Part shown: positions 52,900 to 62,382 of the stretch, one piece after another
Numbering within the stretch: position 1 is the stretch's first letter
Layout: the number at the start of each line of letters is the position of its first letter
From: Sphingobacterium sp. UBA5670
GTDB taxonomy: Bacteria > Bacteroidota > Bacteroidia > Sphingobacteriales > Sphingobacteriaceae
Reading direction: 5' to 3'
Assembly (NCBI RefSeq): GCF_002420705.1
Contig: NZ_DIIM01000011.1
Coordinates: 1 to 64,000, forward strand
Length of the DNA stretch: 64,000 bases
Made by a program: the position numbers and the translations under genes
Notes under the pieces: generated by a model
The model's database searches: none
What the model was told of the DNA's origin: nothing
The model's input: only the letters and a program-made list of their open reading frames with translations

Positions 52900-54822
52900 T
52901 TACCATCCTGCACTTTGGACAAGATTTGGGTTACGTCTTCTTTCATTTAAGCTCAATGGCCAAAAGTAATCCCGATCCATAAATGACCGTGTATATAATA
53001 GTGTTGTCCGATAGTAAGAACCCTCGGACGATTGGTTGATATCCCATCCTAAAATTGGATTGTTCAGTTCTTTGACGGCATCTTTCCAACGGCGAAGATC
53101 CCAAAAACGTACACCTTCCAAAGCAAACTCATTTGTACGTTCACGTTTGATAATTTCACGAAGTCCATCTTTTGTTGCAGGTTTATTTGGTGCAGAAGAG
53201 TAATTTTGCCATGATTCTACTACACCTTTAAGACCACTGCGCGTTCGGACAGCATCAATGTAGGAATATACCTCTGCTGAGGGGCCATTTGCTTCATTTA
53301 GTGCTTCTGCATAGTAAAGGTAAAGATTGGCTAAACGCATAATGGGATGGCCAAACACGCGTGCAGTATATGCATTACTTGCACCAACAGTACTTCGATA
53401 ATTATAATGTTTTTTTGAAGCATATCCTGTCCAATTGAATCGTGTGGGGTCTACTTTTCCTGAAGATCCTGAATATTTGAGATCAATATTGTAGGCATTT
53501 GCATCCGAACCGGCTTGCAACATAAAGACACGTCCGGCATCAAACATTAAGGTACCATAAAACCGGTTTTCTCGATTTAAATTCATTCGGGCTGTTTGTT
53601 TCCCGGCCACCAAATCGTATTTATAAGCATCTGTGTTGGGAACTGTAATCAAATCGAATCTCGATGTATATGGATAAGTAATATCTTCCTCAATAGGTAA
53701 ACCATTGTTGGAATAGAATTTCTCCACAATATTTAAAGTCGCAGACATAAAGCCCAATAACGTTCCGGATGTTGCATTGGCTGTGTAACGGGGAAGCATA
53801 AAATAACCTTGAATGGTTCCATTGGCTGTTGATTTCGTATCTAACCACAATACTTCTGGATTATCTGTGTTTTCGTTATAGGCCTCCCGAATATTCATTT
53901 GAAATTGCGTACTGGCTTGAGGCGTAAATCCTCCAGTGGGCGTCCAGGTATGTAATTTTTTACCATGTTCGGTGGCAAAATCAATAGCATCTTTACAGGC
54001 TTTAGCTGCCAATTGCCATTTCTCGGACGAATAACTGTGGTTGAATAGCTCCTTGCCATCGTTGTTTGTAATGGAAGCTTCGGTACCAACGTTTCCATTG
54101 AAAAGTGGGCTGGCAGCATAAACCAATATCTCGGCCTTCATTGCTTTGGCAACGATTTTTGTGATGCGGCCTGTTTCACTGTTCACTGCAGTAACATCAT
54201 CCATTAAATTGGGGATGGATTCATCAATCATACTGACAATATAATTGAAGCACTCTTCGACACTATTCCGGGGCAATTGTGAGGAGCCTGGGCTATCATA
54301 TATTGGGATGTTCTTGTCTCTGATAGGCACCGGGCCATACTGTTTCATTAGGAGAAAATGATAGTAGGCTTTCAAAAATTTGACTTCTGAGATCCACATC
54401 TGCTTCTCTTCGTCGGTCATATCTGGTACCGACATAATGTTGTCGAGAAATGTATTGCAGTTTGTGATACCTACCCAAAGATTTGTTGCTCCATTGTTCC
54501 CATCCCAAGCATTTAACAGTGGGTTGTCACCATTTTGGTTGCCCAAAGCGATTCTCCAATTGAAGTACCCCGAATAGGTTGATTCGGAGTTTAACCAGAA
54601 TTCGTCACCAGAGAGCCAGCCAGGGTTATTGGTCATTGTAAAGCTTTGTGGTAATTGACTATAACAGGTCACTAAATAACGCTCGGCCATTGTACGCATA
54701 GCAAATGCTTGATCGAGTACAGGTGCATTATCTGGAACAACATCCAGAAATTTATTACAGGAGGTCGAAAGACCTACTAACAACCCTAACACGATTATAC
54801 TTTTCTTAAATCTCATTTTCAT
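52900..54822 (-). CDS. SusD/RagB-family lipoprotein (sulfatase PUL)
   Basis: A 640-residue surface glycan-binding lipoprotein. Lipobox LSTSC, Cys22, then NKFLDVVPDNAPVLDQAFAM. The SusD_N region is at about 30-240 (including YYHFLLMKQYGPVPI) and the RagB C-terminal domain includes LRLANLYLYYAEALNEANGPS and IKRERTNEFALEGVRFWDLRRWK. The ending shows the usual YFWPLSLNERRRNPNL. It is long for the family, with several acidic loops. Its start is 6 bases after the SusC stop, and the DUF5000 gene follows. An alternative ATG at 54816 is equally plausible. Confidence 0.95.
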   Translation of the reverse strand: MKMRFKKSIIVLGLLVGLSTSCNKFLDVVPDNAPVLDQAFAMRTMAERYLVTCYSQLPQSFTMTNNPGWLSGDEFWLNSESTYSGYFNWRIALGNQNGDNPLLNAWDGNNGATNLWVGITNCNTFLDNIMSVPDMTDEEKQMWISEVKFLKAYYHFLLMKQYGPVPIRDKNIPIYDSPGSSQLPRNSVEECFNYIVSMIDESIPNLMDDVTAVNSETGRITKIVAKAMKAEILVYAASPLFNGNVGTEASITNNDGKELFNHSYSSEKWQLAAKACKDAIDFATEHGKKLHTWTPTGGFTPQASTQFQMNIREAYNENTDNPEVLWLDTKSTANGTIQGYFMLPRYTANATSGTLLGFMSATLNIVEKFYSNNGLPIEEDITYPYTSRFDLITVPNTDAYKYDLVAGKQTARMNLNRENRFYGTLMFDAGRVFMLQAGSDANAYNIDLKYSGSSGKVDPTRFNWTGYASKKHYNYRSTVGASNAYTARVFGHPIMRLANLYLYYAEALNEANGPSAEVYSYIDAVRTRSGLKGVVESWQNYSSAPNKPATKDGLREIIKRERTNEFALEGVRFWDLRRWKDAVKELNNPILGWDINQSSEGSYYRTTLLYTRSFMDRDYFWPLSLNERRRNPNLVQSAGW

Positions 54823-54828
54823 AGTTTC

Positions 54829-57800
54829 TTATAAATTAGCATTGATACCAATGTTAAATACCCTTTGTAGTGGATAGTTTAGCGCATTGCCACCCATTTC
54901 AGGATCCCATAATTTGAAAGAGCTAAATCGCAATAGATTTGTTGCACTGGCATAAATACGTAGGTTTTTGAATTTGTATCGTTGCGTTAGCTTTTTGTTG
55001 AATGTGTAGCCTAATTCGACTTGTTTTAAACGAAGCAGACTGCCATTACGCATCCAAAAAGTACTTTGAACGGTATTGTTAGCCATTGGCATGACACTTA
55101 AGCGAGGCCATGCTGCATAGATATTTTTGTTGTCTTCGGACCAATAATTATTTGCCCATTCTTGGAAGACAGCATTGGGTGATGTTTCAACACCGAAAGG
55201 AGCAATTCCTCGACTCAATGGACTGCTTGTATTATTCGTTGTTGGATTAATAAATAACGATGTTCTTCCAACTCCGCTAAAAAAGAACGAGCAGTCGAAA
55301 CCTTTATAGCCTGTGCTTAAACCAAACCCATAATTGATTTCTGGAGTCGTAGGGTAGCCAATTGGCATGCGGTCGTCGTCATTGATTAAACCATCTCGGT
55401 TAACGTCCAAGTATTTGATATCTCCACCACGGACTGTTGATCCGAATTCTTGGGCGGGACTATTATAGACTTCGTTATCATCGATAAACAATCGCTCAGC
55501 TATATAACCAAACTGATTGCTGACGGAAGTTCCTTGACGTTGACGGTACTCGTTTTTATACGCTGGCTCTTCGAAGAATGCATATTCTCCTGTTGCAAAA
55601 GTGAATGTTCCTCTGCCTTGAAACCATAAATCACTATTAACAGACTTATTGTAGACCAGTTCTCCGTCAAACCCCTTACTCTTATATTTCCCGACATTGG
55701 CAAAAACAGAGGCGGTTAATCCATTGATAGAGGATAATGAACGTGCTTGAACGATATTGTCGCGTTCTTGCTGATAAAAATCACCTGTAAACGTCAATGC
55801 GCCTTTAAATAAACTTAAATCAATTCCTAAATTGGTTTGTTTGGAGATTTCCCATCTAATGTCAGGGTTGGCATACCGATTGACCACAATACCGTTGACT
55901 GTTCTACGTCCTGACTCGGCAGGTAATCCAAAGGAATAACCATAGTCTGTACTATTCAGGTTGACATCCGAAAGATAGAAGAATCTAGTGTCAAGTATCT
56001 GGTCATTCCCGAGAACACCACGAGTGAAGCGGAATTTTAAATTACTGACAACCTCCTTAATTGGTTCGAAAAACTGCTCATTGGAGACATTCCATGCTAA
56101 ACCGAAGGAAGGGAAAAATCCCCAACGAAATTTATCGGAAAACTTCTCGGAGCCATTATACCCAAAAGCAAACTGAGCGTGATAACGATTATCATAACCA
56201 TAGGTGAAGCTGCCTGATAAGGACACATTCCGGTTTGGAAGTGTATTGATTAGGGAAATGTTATTGTCGACGGGTGTTTTGACATTATCCCGAATGGTGT
56301 TGATCAACATTCCAAATACATTATGCTTCTCATTAAAGGTCCGTTGATAAGAGAGCTGATTCTCCATATAAAAAACAGCAGATTGAGTTCTTTCTCCAGG
56401 AACAAAGTCGAGATATTCTGTTCCTGTTTCAGGATTGATCTCGCGAAAGAGCAAAGAGTTGTTTTTTGGATCGGTTCCTATTGGCTCATAATAAAACGGG
56501 TTGTATTGGCGTGATTGGGCAAAATAAGAGTTTCTGCTGAGATTGAAGAGTCCTCTATAATTTAGACCTTCGAGAAGAATTGTTGAAAAATCTTGTTTTA
56601 ATTCCAATTGTACCTGAATATCACTTCGCTTTCTTTCTGAGTATCCGCGCATAATCTGTGCGTAAGGGTTGGCATACTGTCCCTTATCGGCATTTCCGAA
56701 GAGTGGATGCTGGATGTAGGACTGACTAGGGCCAGCTTGAAATACAGGAAGAAATAAAACAGGATTTGCACGAAGTGCAAGATTGTAGGCCTCTGCTCCA
56801 TTTGTCGGTGGACCACTGTAATTTTGCAGATTGGCCACGGTGCGAACCATAGCGAATGTTGATTTGGTTAAGTTGATACCAATATTGCTCCGCAGGTTCA
56901 TCACCTTGAAATTAACGTTATTGTTAAAGTTGTTCAAAGCGTCCATTTTAAGTAGACCATTGTCATTGGTGAAATTTCCACTCACGTTGTAAGTTGCAAT
57001 TTGTCCACCGCCAGATACACTTAAGTTGTAGTTTTGGGTTGTTGTGGTCTTCTTCGTAAGGGCATTGAGCCAATCTACTGCTGGGTAGGTGATCGGATCA
57101 TCTCCAGCAGCGGTGCGTTCAATTTTATATTGCCCATAAGGTTCTACCCCCAAGGGGTCACGTGTTGTAACAGCCTCATTGTACATTTTCATCCAAGTGA
57201 CAGGATCAGCAAATTTCAGCGTTTGGGTAGGTGTTGAAATACGTTGTTCGGCTCTAAAGCTGATCGTTGCAGGTCCGTCACGTCCTATCTTTGTTGTTAC
57301 TAGGACAACTCCGTTTGCTCCACGAGAGCCATATACGGCTGATGCGGTGGCGTCACGTAAGATCGAAAAGTTTTCGATGTCATCAACTGGGATACGTGCC
57401 AAGTCATCCGCTGTGACCTCCATATTGTCGACAAGAATCAATGGTTTATTATTCGTTCCAAAAGTACCTACGCCTCTGATGAAGAAATCAGCATTGTCGC
57501 CTCCTGGCTCTCCACTACGTTGAAATGAGACGACACCAGCTACTTTGCCCTGTAAAGCAGCGGTAAGGTTACTTACTGGGGCGCGTAATTCTTTAGGGCT
57601 AAGTGATGAAACGGAACCAATAAGGTCGCTCTTCTTGGCGCGTTGGCCAAATGCTGTAACAACGACCTCATCGATTGAACTTGATGCCGATTCTTTTAAT
57701 ATGATATCGAATTTTGATTTGCCATTAACGACGACTTCTTGTGGGTCATATCCAACCATTGTAAAGACCATTGTTGCATTAGCAGGTACCTTTAGCACAA

Positions 57801-58428
57801 AAGCGCCATTGATATCGGTCGCTGTACCTAAACCTGATTTCCCCTTGACACTCACACTGACGCCCGTAAGTTTTCTGCCTAAGGTATCACTGACAGAACC
57901 TGTAACTTGGGTTTCTTGCTGTATGTCTAAACTTTTATTGATGATTGGCTTGCTGATAATCCTGCTTGGTTCTTCACGATGTGGTTCAGTCTTTTTCTTA
58001 ATGACAATTGTTTTGTCAAAGAAATCGTAAGTAAAATCTGCATTCCCTAATATAATGTTTAAAACCTGTGAAAACGGCTGGTTTTTTACATCTATAGAAA
58101 TGTCTTTATTGGCAGATATTTCATTCTTTTTGTAGAAGAAAGTATATCCACTTTGTTTCTCAAGATCTTTTAAAATAACTTGAAGACTTGCATTATGCTT
58201 TTTAAGCGTAATTTGCTGTGCATAGGTATGAGCATCCACTTGGGATAGCCCTAGGCCGATCAATAAAGTGATTAAGTTGACCCTCATAAGAGATCTAGGT
58301 AATGGTCGCGCAAAAAAAGGTTTTTGTTTTTCACTTTTAAGGCTTTTATTAGGCGTCATGTTAACGCCCAATAAACCTTCATGAAAATCCCTCTCCTTTC
58401 TCATGAACGGAGTTGTTGAAAATTTCAT
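54829..58428 (-). CDS. SusC/RagA-type TonB-linked transporter with STN domain (sulfatase PUL)
   Basis: A 1199-residue outer-membrane glycan importer and receptor as called from 58428. In-frame ATGs at 58359 and 58287 are alternatives; the latter gives a clean signal peptide (MRVNLITLLIGLGLSQVDA). STN domain about 73-146 (LKDLEKQSGYTFFYKKNE), regulatory beta-sandwich about 175-247 (VTGSVSDTLGRKLTGVSVSVKG), TonB-box-like IDEVVVTAFG about 252-261, and a plug with GVGTFGTNNKPLILVD and VYGSRGANGVVLVTTK. The barrel ends in VFNIGINANL. Its 162-base gap to FecR contains a small hairpin. The cargo is probably a host-type sulfated or mannose-containing oligosaccharide, by context. Confidence 0.95.
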   Translation of the reverse strand: MKFSTTPFMRKERDFHEGLLGVNMTPNKSLKSEKQKPFFARPLPRSLMRVNLITLLIGLGLSQVDAHTYAQQITLKKHNASLQVILKDLEKQSGYTFFYKKNEISANKDISIDVKNQPFSQVLNIILGNADFTYDFFDKTIVIKKKTEPHREEPSRIISKPIINKSLDIQQETQVTGSVSDTLGRKLTGVSVSVKGKSGLGTATDINGAFVLKVPANATMVFTMVGYDPQEVVVNGKSKFDIILKESASSSIDEVVVTAFGQRAKKSDLIGSVSSLSPKELRAPVSNLTAALQGKVAGVVSFQRSGEPGGDNADFFIRGVGTFGTNNKPLILVDNMEVTADDLARIPVDDIENFSILRDATASAVYGSRGANGVVLVTTKIGRDGPATISFRAEQRISTPTQTLKFADPVTWMKMYNEAVTTRDPLGVEPYGQYKIERTAAGDDPITYPAVDWLNALTKKTTTTQNYNLSVSGGGQIATYNVSGNFTNDNGLLKMDALNNFNNNVNFKVMNLRSNIGINLTKSTFAMVRTVANLQNYSGPPTNGAEAYNLALRANPVLFLPVFQAGPSQSYIQHPLFGNADKGQYANPYAQIMRGYSERKRSDIQVQLELKQDFSTILLEGLNYRGLFNLSRNSYFAQSRQYNPFYYEPIGTDPKNNSLLFREINPETGTEYLDFVPGERTQSAVFYMENQLSYQRTFNEKHNVFGMLINTIRDNVKTPVDNNISLINTLPNRNVSLSGSFTYGYDNRYHAQFAFGYNGSEKFSDKFRWGFFPSFGLAWNVSNEQFFEPIKEVVSNLKFRFTRGVLGNDQILDTRFFYLSDVNLNSTDYGYSFGLPAESGRRTVNGIVVNRYANPDIRWEISKQTNLGIDLSLFKGALTFTGDFYQQERDNIVQARSLSSINGLTASVFANVGKYKSKGFDGELVYNKSVNSDLWFQGRGTFTFATGEYAFFEEPAYKNEYRQRQGTSVSNQFGYIAERLFIDDNEVYNSPAQEFGSTVRGGDIKYLDVNRDGLINDDDRMPIGYPTTPEINYGFGLSTGYKGFDCSFFFSGVGRTSLFINPTTNNTSSPLSRGIAPFGVETSPNAVFQEWANNYWSEDNKNIYAAWPRLSVMPMANNTVQSTFWMRNGSLLRLKQVELGYTFNKKLTQRYKFKNLRIYASATNLLRFSSFKLWDPEMGGNALNYPLQRVFNIGINANL

Positions 58429-58590
58429 TAAATTCGTTTGGTTTTAATGTGTTAATAATTGAGATGTTATAAGACGCTTTAATACCAATTACTATGACGG
58501 ATTCTGCGCCAACAGGGTCCGTTTTTTATTGGCATTAACAATAAGTAATTATGGTGGAAGTTTTGTGCTTGTCATAATTTTAGCAATTGG

Positions 58591-59739
58591 TTATGTAATG
58601 ATTAATTTAATTCGGCTATTGTCACCCATCAAAGCTTTTGTATTGATATCTGCATAATTGAGTAGCTCAATCAATTTGTTTAAACTTAAATTGCGGGGGA
58701 TTGTACCCATGTATTGTTCTTTGCTTTTATTTCGTCTGTAGATGATGTCAATGTTATACCAGCGGCCAATTTGTTGCATTACCTCTTCTATGTTATTACC
58801 ATTGAAATAAAACTGACCTTTTTTCCAGCTTAATACTTCTTCAATATCTATGTGGCGGGAATTTAGTGTGCCATGTTGTAGAGTAGCCTGTTCATTTGGT
58901 TTTAGGTAAATATTGGATTGCGGTACATCTTGTGCTGAGACGACCACAGACCCTTCCTCTAAGGTTGTTTGTGTTCTATCTGTTTCGGGATAAGCATTGA
59001 CATTGAAGCGGGTTCCAAGAACCTCAATTTTCTGACCAGGTGTCTTAACGATAAATTTGCGTCTATTGGTTGTTTTCTTTACATGAAAGTAGGCTTCCCC
59101 CTGTAATTCAACTTCTCTGTCTCCATGGTCAAAGGAGGTTGGATATGAGATTTTCGAATCAGCGTTTAGCGTCACCAATGTGCCGTCTGATAAGGTTAGG
59201 TCATAGGTAGCACCTTTTGGCGTATACATGCTATTTTTCTGTATACTTATTTGTCCTGTTTTTACATCATGATAGCTGATTTGTCCCTTACCATCCTTTT
59301 TTATAATAACATCTCCTGTTTGTATACTTTGATTGAGCGAAAGATGTTCGAGATCTATTCGTTTACCATTTCCCAAGATTATGATTGCTCTTTCTTTACC
59401 AGGCGGGATTGATGCCAATTGCGCTGTGGTTGCTAAAATCTCGGGCTTTGGCCTGAATTTTAAGATTGAAAAACCAATCAACAGGATGCTGGCAGCGATA
59501 GTTATATACCTGACTGCACGAAGCTGTATAATTTTTCCTGCGGGATTTTGTATCTCCTTGATAAGGCTCTTTTTTGCATTATTTTGAATATCTGCAAATT
59601 CGGCCTCAGAAATGCCATTCTCGGATTGTTTTTCAAACCAGTCAAGTAGTTCTTTTCTCTCTCGAACTGTATCCTTCCTATTCAAGAAGACGGAAATCAG
59701 CTTGTATATTTCGTTCATTTGATTCATAACAGGTTCCAT
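58591..59739 (-). CDS. FecR-family anti-sigma factor (sulfatase PUL)
   Basis: A 382-residue inner-membrane anti-sigma factor. Cytoplasmic N-terminus about 1-72 (KELLDWFEKQSENGISEAEF); membrane helix about 77-94 (RYITIAASILLIGFSIL). The FecR domain (about 170-270) includes YTPKGATYDLTLSDGTLVTLNADSKI and GEAYFHVKKTTNRRKF. The DUF4974 domain (about 308-380) includes FYFNGNNIEEVMQQIGRWYN. It is placed between the sigma gene and SusC, as in the two other such loci here. Alternative starts are at the ATGs for residues 5 and 8 (MNQMNEIYK). Confidence 0.93.
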   Translation of the reverse strand: MEPVMNQMNEIYKLISVFLNRKDTVRERKELLDWFEKQSENGISEAEFADIQNNAKKSLIKEIQNPAGKIIQLRAVRYITIAASILLIGFSILKFRPKPEILATTAQLASIPPGKERAIIILGNGKRIDLEHLSLNQSIQTGDVIIKKDGKGQISYHDVKTGQISIQKNSMYTPKGATYDLTLSDGTLVTLNADSKISYPTSFDHGDREVELQGEAYFHVKKTTNRRKFIVKTPGQKIEVLGTRFNVNAYPETDRTQTTLEEGSVVVSAQDVPQSNIYLKPNEQATLQHGTLNSRHIDIEEVLSWKKGQFYFNGNNIEEVMQQIGRWYNIDIIYRRNKSKEQYMGTIPRNLSLNKLIELLNYADINTKALMGDNSRIKLIIT

Positions 59740-59868
59740 TGGAATGGTCAGTTATTATACAAGTGTGTAAAATAAGGTGCAACCTCCAGTCGAAAATGAA
59801 AAAAAATATTTTTTTTAAAAATGGGTAAAATATTTATGGAAATATCTGTTAAAAGGTAGGCGTGTTGA

Positions 59869-60444
59869 CTAAAAAAACAGTGTAAAATGAAATAATTGGC
59901 TTGTGGCTGCTCGAAGATGTTTGAGTGCTTTATTAATGTGTTTTTCGACAGTAGACTCGCTGATATTAAGCTGCTGAGCAATAGCTTTGTTGCTCATGTA
60001 GAAATCACGACTCAATTTAAATACTTCCCGGCACTTTTCGGGAAGATTTTCGACTTCTTTAGCGACAATATCAATGATATAACGGTAATAGAGTTTGTCT
60101 TCTATTGAAACGGTTTCATCTTCCAGTTCGAGCTCGTCAAAATCGAACGCTGATACCTTTAATTTTATATTTTTGCGATAATGCGCAAGGATGAGGTATC
60201 TACAGGAACTAAATAGATAAGCTGGAAGAGATTCAATTTCCTCAATCATTTCCCGATTTTTCCATACAGACATAAAAAGGTCGTGCAGTATATCTTCAGC
60301 GACTTCACTGCTAGCAACTTTTTTTGCAATAAAAGCGATTAAATCGGGCGTAAATAAATCATATAATAAAACAAATGCTCGTTGGTCTCCCTGGCGTATA
60401 AGAGGGAGAAGCTCGTGATATTGATATGATTTTTGATTTTTCAT
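59869..60444 (-). CDS. ECF-type RNA polymerase sigma factor (sulfatase PUL)
   Basis: A 191-residue sigma factor. Region 2 is about 15-80 (FVLLYDLFTPDLIAFIAKKVASSEVAEDI, FMSVWKNREMIEE) and region 4 is about 125-180 (SNKAIAQQLNISESTVEKHINKALKHLR). It closely parallels the 50082-50639 factor in layout but is distinct in sequence. FecR and SusC follow on the same strand. The sulfatase gene lies directly upstream, separated by 108 bases that contain a hairpin, so sulfatase transcription may partly run into the sigma gene. Confidence 0.93.
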   Translation of the reverse strand: MKNQKSYQYHELLPLIRQGDQRAFVLLYDLFTPDLIAFIAKKVASSEVAEDILHDLFMSVWKNREMIEEIESLPAYLFSSCRYLILAHYRKNIKLKVSAFDFDELELEDETVSIEDKLYYRYIIDIVAKEVENLPEKCREVFKLSRDFYMSNKAIAQQLNISESTVEKHINKALKHLRAATSQLFHFTLFF

Positions 60445-60512
60445 GGGTACACTCGGGCAGTAAACTTAATGAAAAAAATATGATTTCATGTTATAGGAAA
60501 GATAATCTCTAT

Positions 60513-60544
60513 TTTGGGAGTAACATCTAGTAGCTACTCCCAAA
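60513..60544 (-). terminator. Hairpin after the sulfatase gene
   Basis: TTTGGGAGTA and TACTCCCAAA form a perfect 10-bp stem just after the sulfatase stop codon. On the minus strand only a weak AT-rich tract follows, so termination may be leaky. Confidence 0.6.
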
Positions 60545-60552
60545 CCTTCGTT

Positions 60553-61992
60553 TTATTTTTTATGTGTGGTTGCACTTGTCAATGGAAAAATATTACTTTC
60601 GACATGTGATTTTTCAATCAGCTGTCGCAACTCCTTTACTTTCTTTGGGTTTTCCTGAGCTATATTGTTTTGTTCCGTAGGATCATTTTTGAGGTTATAT
60701 AGTTCGGCTGAAGGCTGGCTACTTGTAACATTTTGTAAGATAAGTTTCCAGTCTCCCCGACGCAAGGCTTGACGTCCCCCGTCTTCATGAAATTCCCAGT
60801 ATAGGTATTGATGCTGTTTTTGTTGTTTATTTTTACCCAGCAGCGTTGGCACAAATGAGATGCCATCCGTATAATTAGGTTTGTTCGCCTGGGCAAGCTC
60901 GACCATCGTCGGCATAATATCCCAAAAAGCTCCCAAGTAGCTTGAAGTTTTCCCTTCGGCAACTTTACCATGCCAATAAACAATGAAAGGAGTCTTGATA
61001 CCACCTTCGTAGAGGTCGCGCTTGTTGCCGCGTAACCCACCAGAGCTATTGAAAAAATTGGGGTCAGCACCGCCTTCTTTGTGTGATCCGTTGTCGCTCG
61101 TAAAAATGATAATTGTATTATCCAATAATTTGTTTTTGCGTAAGCGATCAACAATTTGACCGACATAAGCATCCATACGGCTTACCATACTCGCATACAT
61201 GGCATGCGGTTTTTCGACCGAAGTGTAACCGGGAACAGTCGCTTGTGGTCCATAGTCGTTTCCTTTATGCGGTTTTTCATCAAACCTGTCTGCATATAAT
61301 TGGTAATATTTGTCATCCGGGCCTGATAATTCGGCGTGAGGAAGCACTGTGGGTACATAAAGGAAAAAAGGTTTTTCTTTATTTTCATCAATAAATTCCA
61401 AGGTCTTCTCTTGGATTAATGCCGGTGCATATTGCCCTTGTGACATTAAGCCATTACCATTTAGTTCTATCCTTTCCTTATTATGCCAGAGGTGAGTTGG
61501 GTAGTAGCGATGGGATTGACGTTGACAGTTATAGCCATAAAATTCATTGAATCCTTTTTGATCAGGTGCGCCTGTCGTATTGACCATTCCAAGTCCCCAT
61601 TTTCCAAACGCACCGGTTGTATAGCCAGCTTGTTGGAGGAGCATAGCAAATGTCTGTACGGAGTCCGCTAGCGGTTGTTGTCCTTCAGGTTCAATTTCTT
61701 TGTTGCCACGCACGTAGGTATGTCCGGTGTGCTGTCCCGTCATTAAAGATGAGCGAGATGGCGCGCATACGGATGTACCAGCATAGAAATTGTCAAATTT
61801 CATTCCTTTGGCAGCCAATGAATCGATGTGCTTCGTTTCAATTTTTTGCTGACCGTATACGCCGAGGTCTCCATATCCTAGATCATCTGCCATTATAAGT
61901 ACAATATTCGGTCTTTGGTCCTTCTTTTGAGCTATAGCAATAGAGGCTAGGGTCAAAAGAAAGGATAACATAAAAGATGTTTTCATTTGCAT
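60553..61992 (-). CDS. Secreted S1-family sulfatase
   Basis: A 479-residue sulfatase with a signal peptide ending near residue 21 (IAIAQ). The metal-binding Asp pair lies in MADDLGYGD (Asp36, Asp37). The formylglycine site is VCAPSRSS with Cys76, the C-x-P-S-R motif that needs an anaerobic or aerobic maturase encoded elsewhere. Further landmarks are TGQHTGHTYVRGN, AFGKWGLG and IFTSDNGSHKEGG. It removes sulfate esters from glycans; whether GlcNAc-6-, galactose- or other sulfate cannot be read. It lies at the head of the minus-strand SusCD locus, divergent from the LacI gene, and matches a role in desulfating a host-type glycan ahead of import. Confidence 0.94.
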   Translation of the reverse strand: MQMKTSFMLSFLLTLASIAIAQKKDQRPNIVLIMADDLGYGDLGVYGQQKIETKHIDSLAAKGMKFDNFYAGTSVCAPSRSSLMTGQHTGHTYVRGNKEIEPEGQQPLADSVQTFAMLLQQAGYTTGAFGKWGLGMVNTTGAPDQKGFNEFYGYNCQRQSHRYYPTHLWHNKERIELNGNGLMSQGQYAPALIQEKTLEFIDENKEKPFFLYVPTVLPHAELSGPDDKYYQLYADRFDEKPHKGNDYGPQATVPGYTSVEKPHAMYASMVSRMDAYVGQIVDRLRKNKLLDNTIIIFTSDNGSHKEGGADPNFFNSSGGLRGNKRDLYEGGIKTPFIVYWHGKVAEGKTSSYLGAFWDIMPTMVELAQANKPNYTDGISFVPTLLGKNKQQKQHQYLYWEFHEDGGRQALRRGDWKLILQNVTSSQPSAELYNLKNDPTEQNNIAQENPKKVKELRQLIEKSHVESNIFPLTSATTHKK

Positions 61993-62382
61993 TCGGTTAT
62001 TTCTTCAAAATAATTTTTTCTTCGCTAAGACTTTTCACTAGTTTATATAACAGTGCAACTTACTCCATTAAAACAGTAAGATGGTCTTATTTAGTTTTAT
62101 TGGTAATGGTTCGTATGCTTTTTTAGTACTTCTCTATTTAGAGAAGCATTATCCTAAAAAGAATGATCGTTAAATTTAATCATAAATATCTTTTTGCGGG
62201 TATCTATGCTCATTCACAGGGGCTAATAATCGAGTGAGAAATTAGTCTTAATTAGGTGTTTATTCATTTTTTCGTTTCTACGCATACGATTGTGTAATAA
62301 TTTATTTCATGTTGTCAATTGTAATCTCCGATATGTTCATATTTATTTTCTAATTTCACCCTAATTTTATGAAAATGCTCTT
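61993..62382. promoter_or_regulatory. Divergent intergenic region between sulfatase and LacI genes
   Basis: 390 AT-rich bases without an open frame, holding promoters in both directions. The standout feature is a perfect inverted repeat at 62129-62146 (CTTCTCTA-TT-TAGAGAAG). It is nested inside flanking CTTTTTTAG/CTAAAAAG arms (about 62118-62161), so it could be an operator or an RNA hairpin in the leader of either gene. I found no second copy of the CG-centred site seen upstream of GH92. Confidence 0.5.

Noticed and set aside
57545..58030. Plus-strand 161-residue frame inside the SusC gene
   Set aside because: It is antisense to the STN and regulatory domains of a clear SusC protein, with composition explained by that gene.
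60553..61992. Assigning the sulfatase to a specific sulfate position
   Set aside because: The formylglycine motif and metal ligands are clear, but the substrate-pocket residues that separate subfamilies cannot be judged without alignment.
62109..62290. Distant inverted repeat TCGTATGC / GCATACGA
   Set aside because: Eight-base inverted matches are expected by chance within a region of this size.
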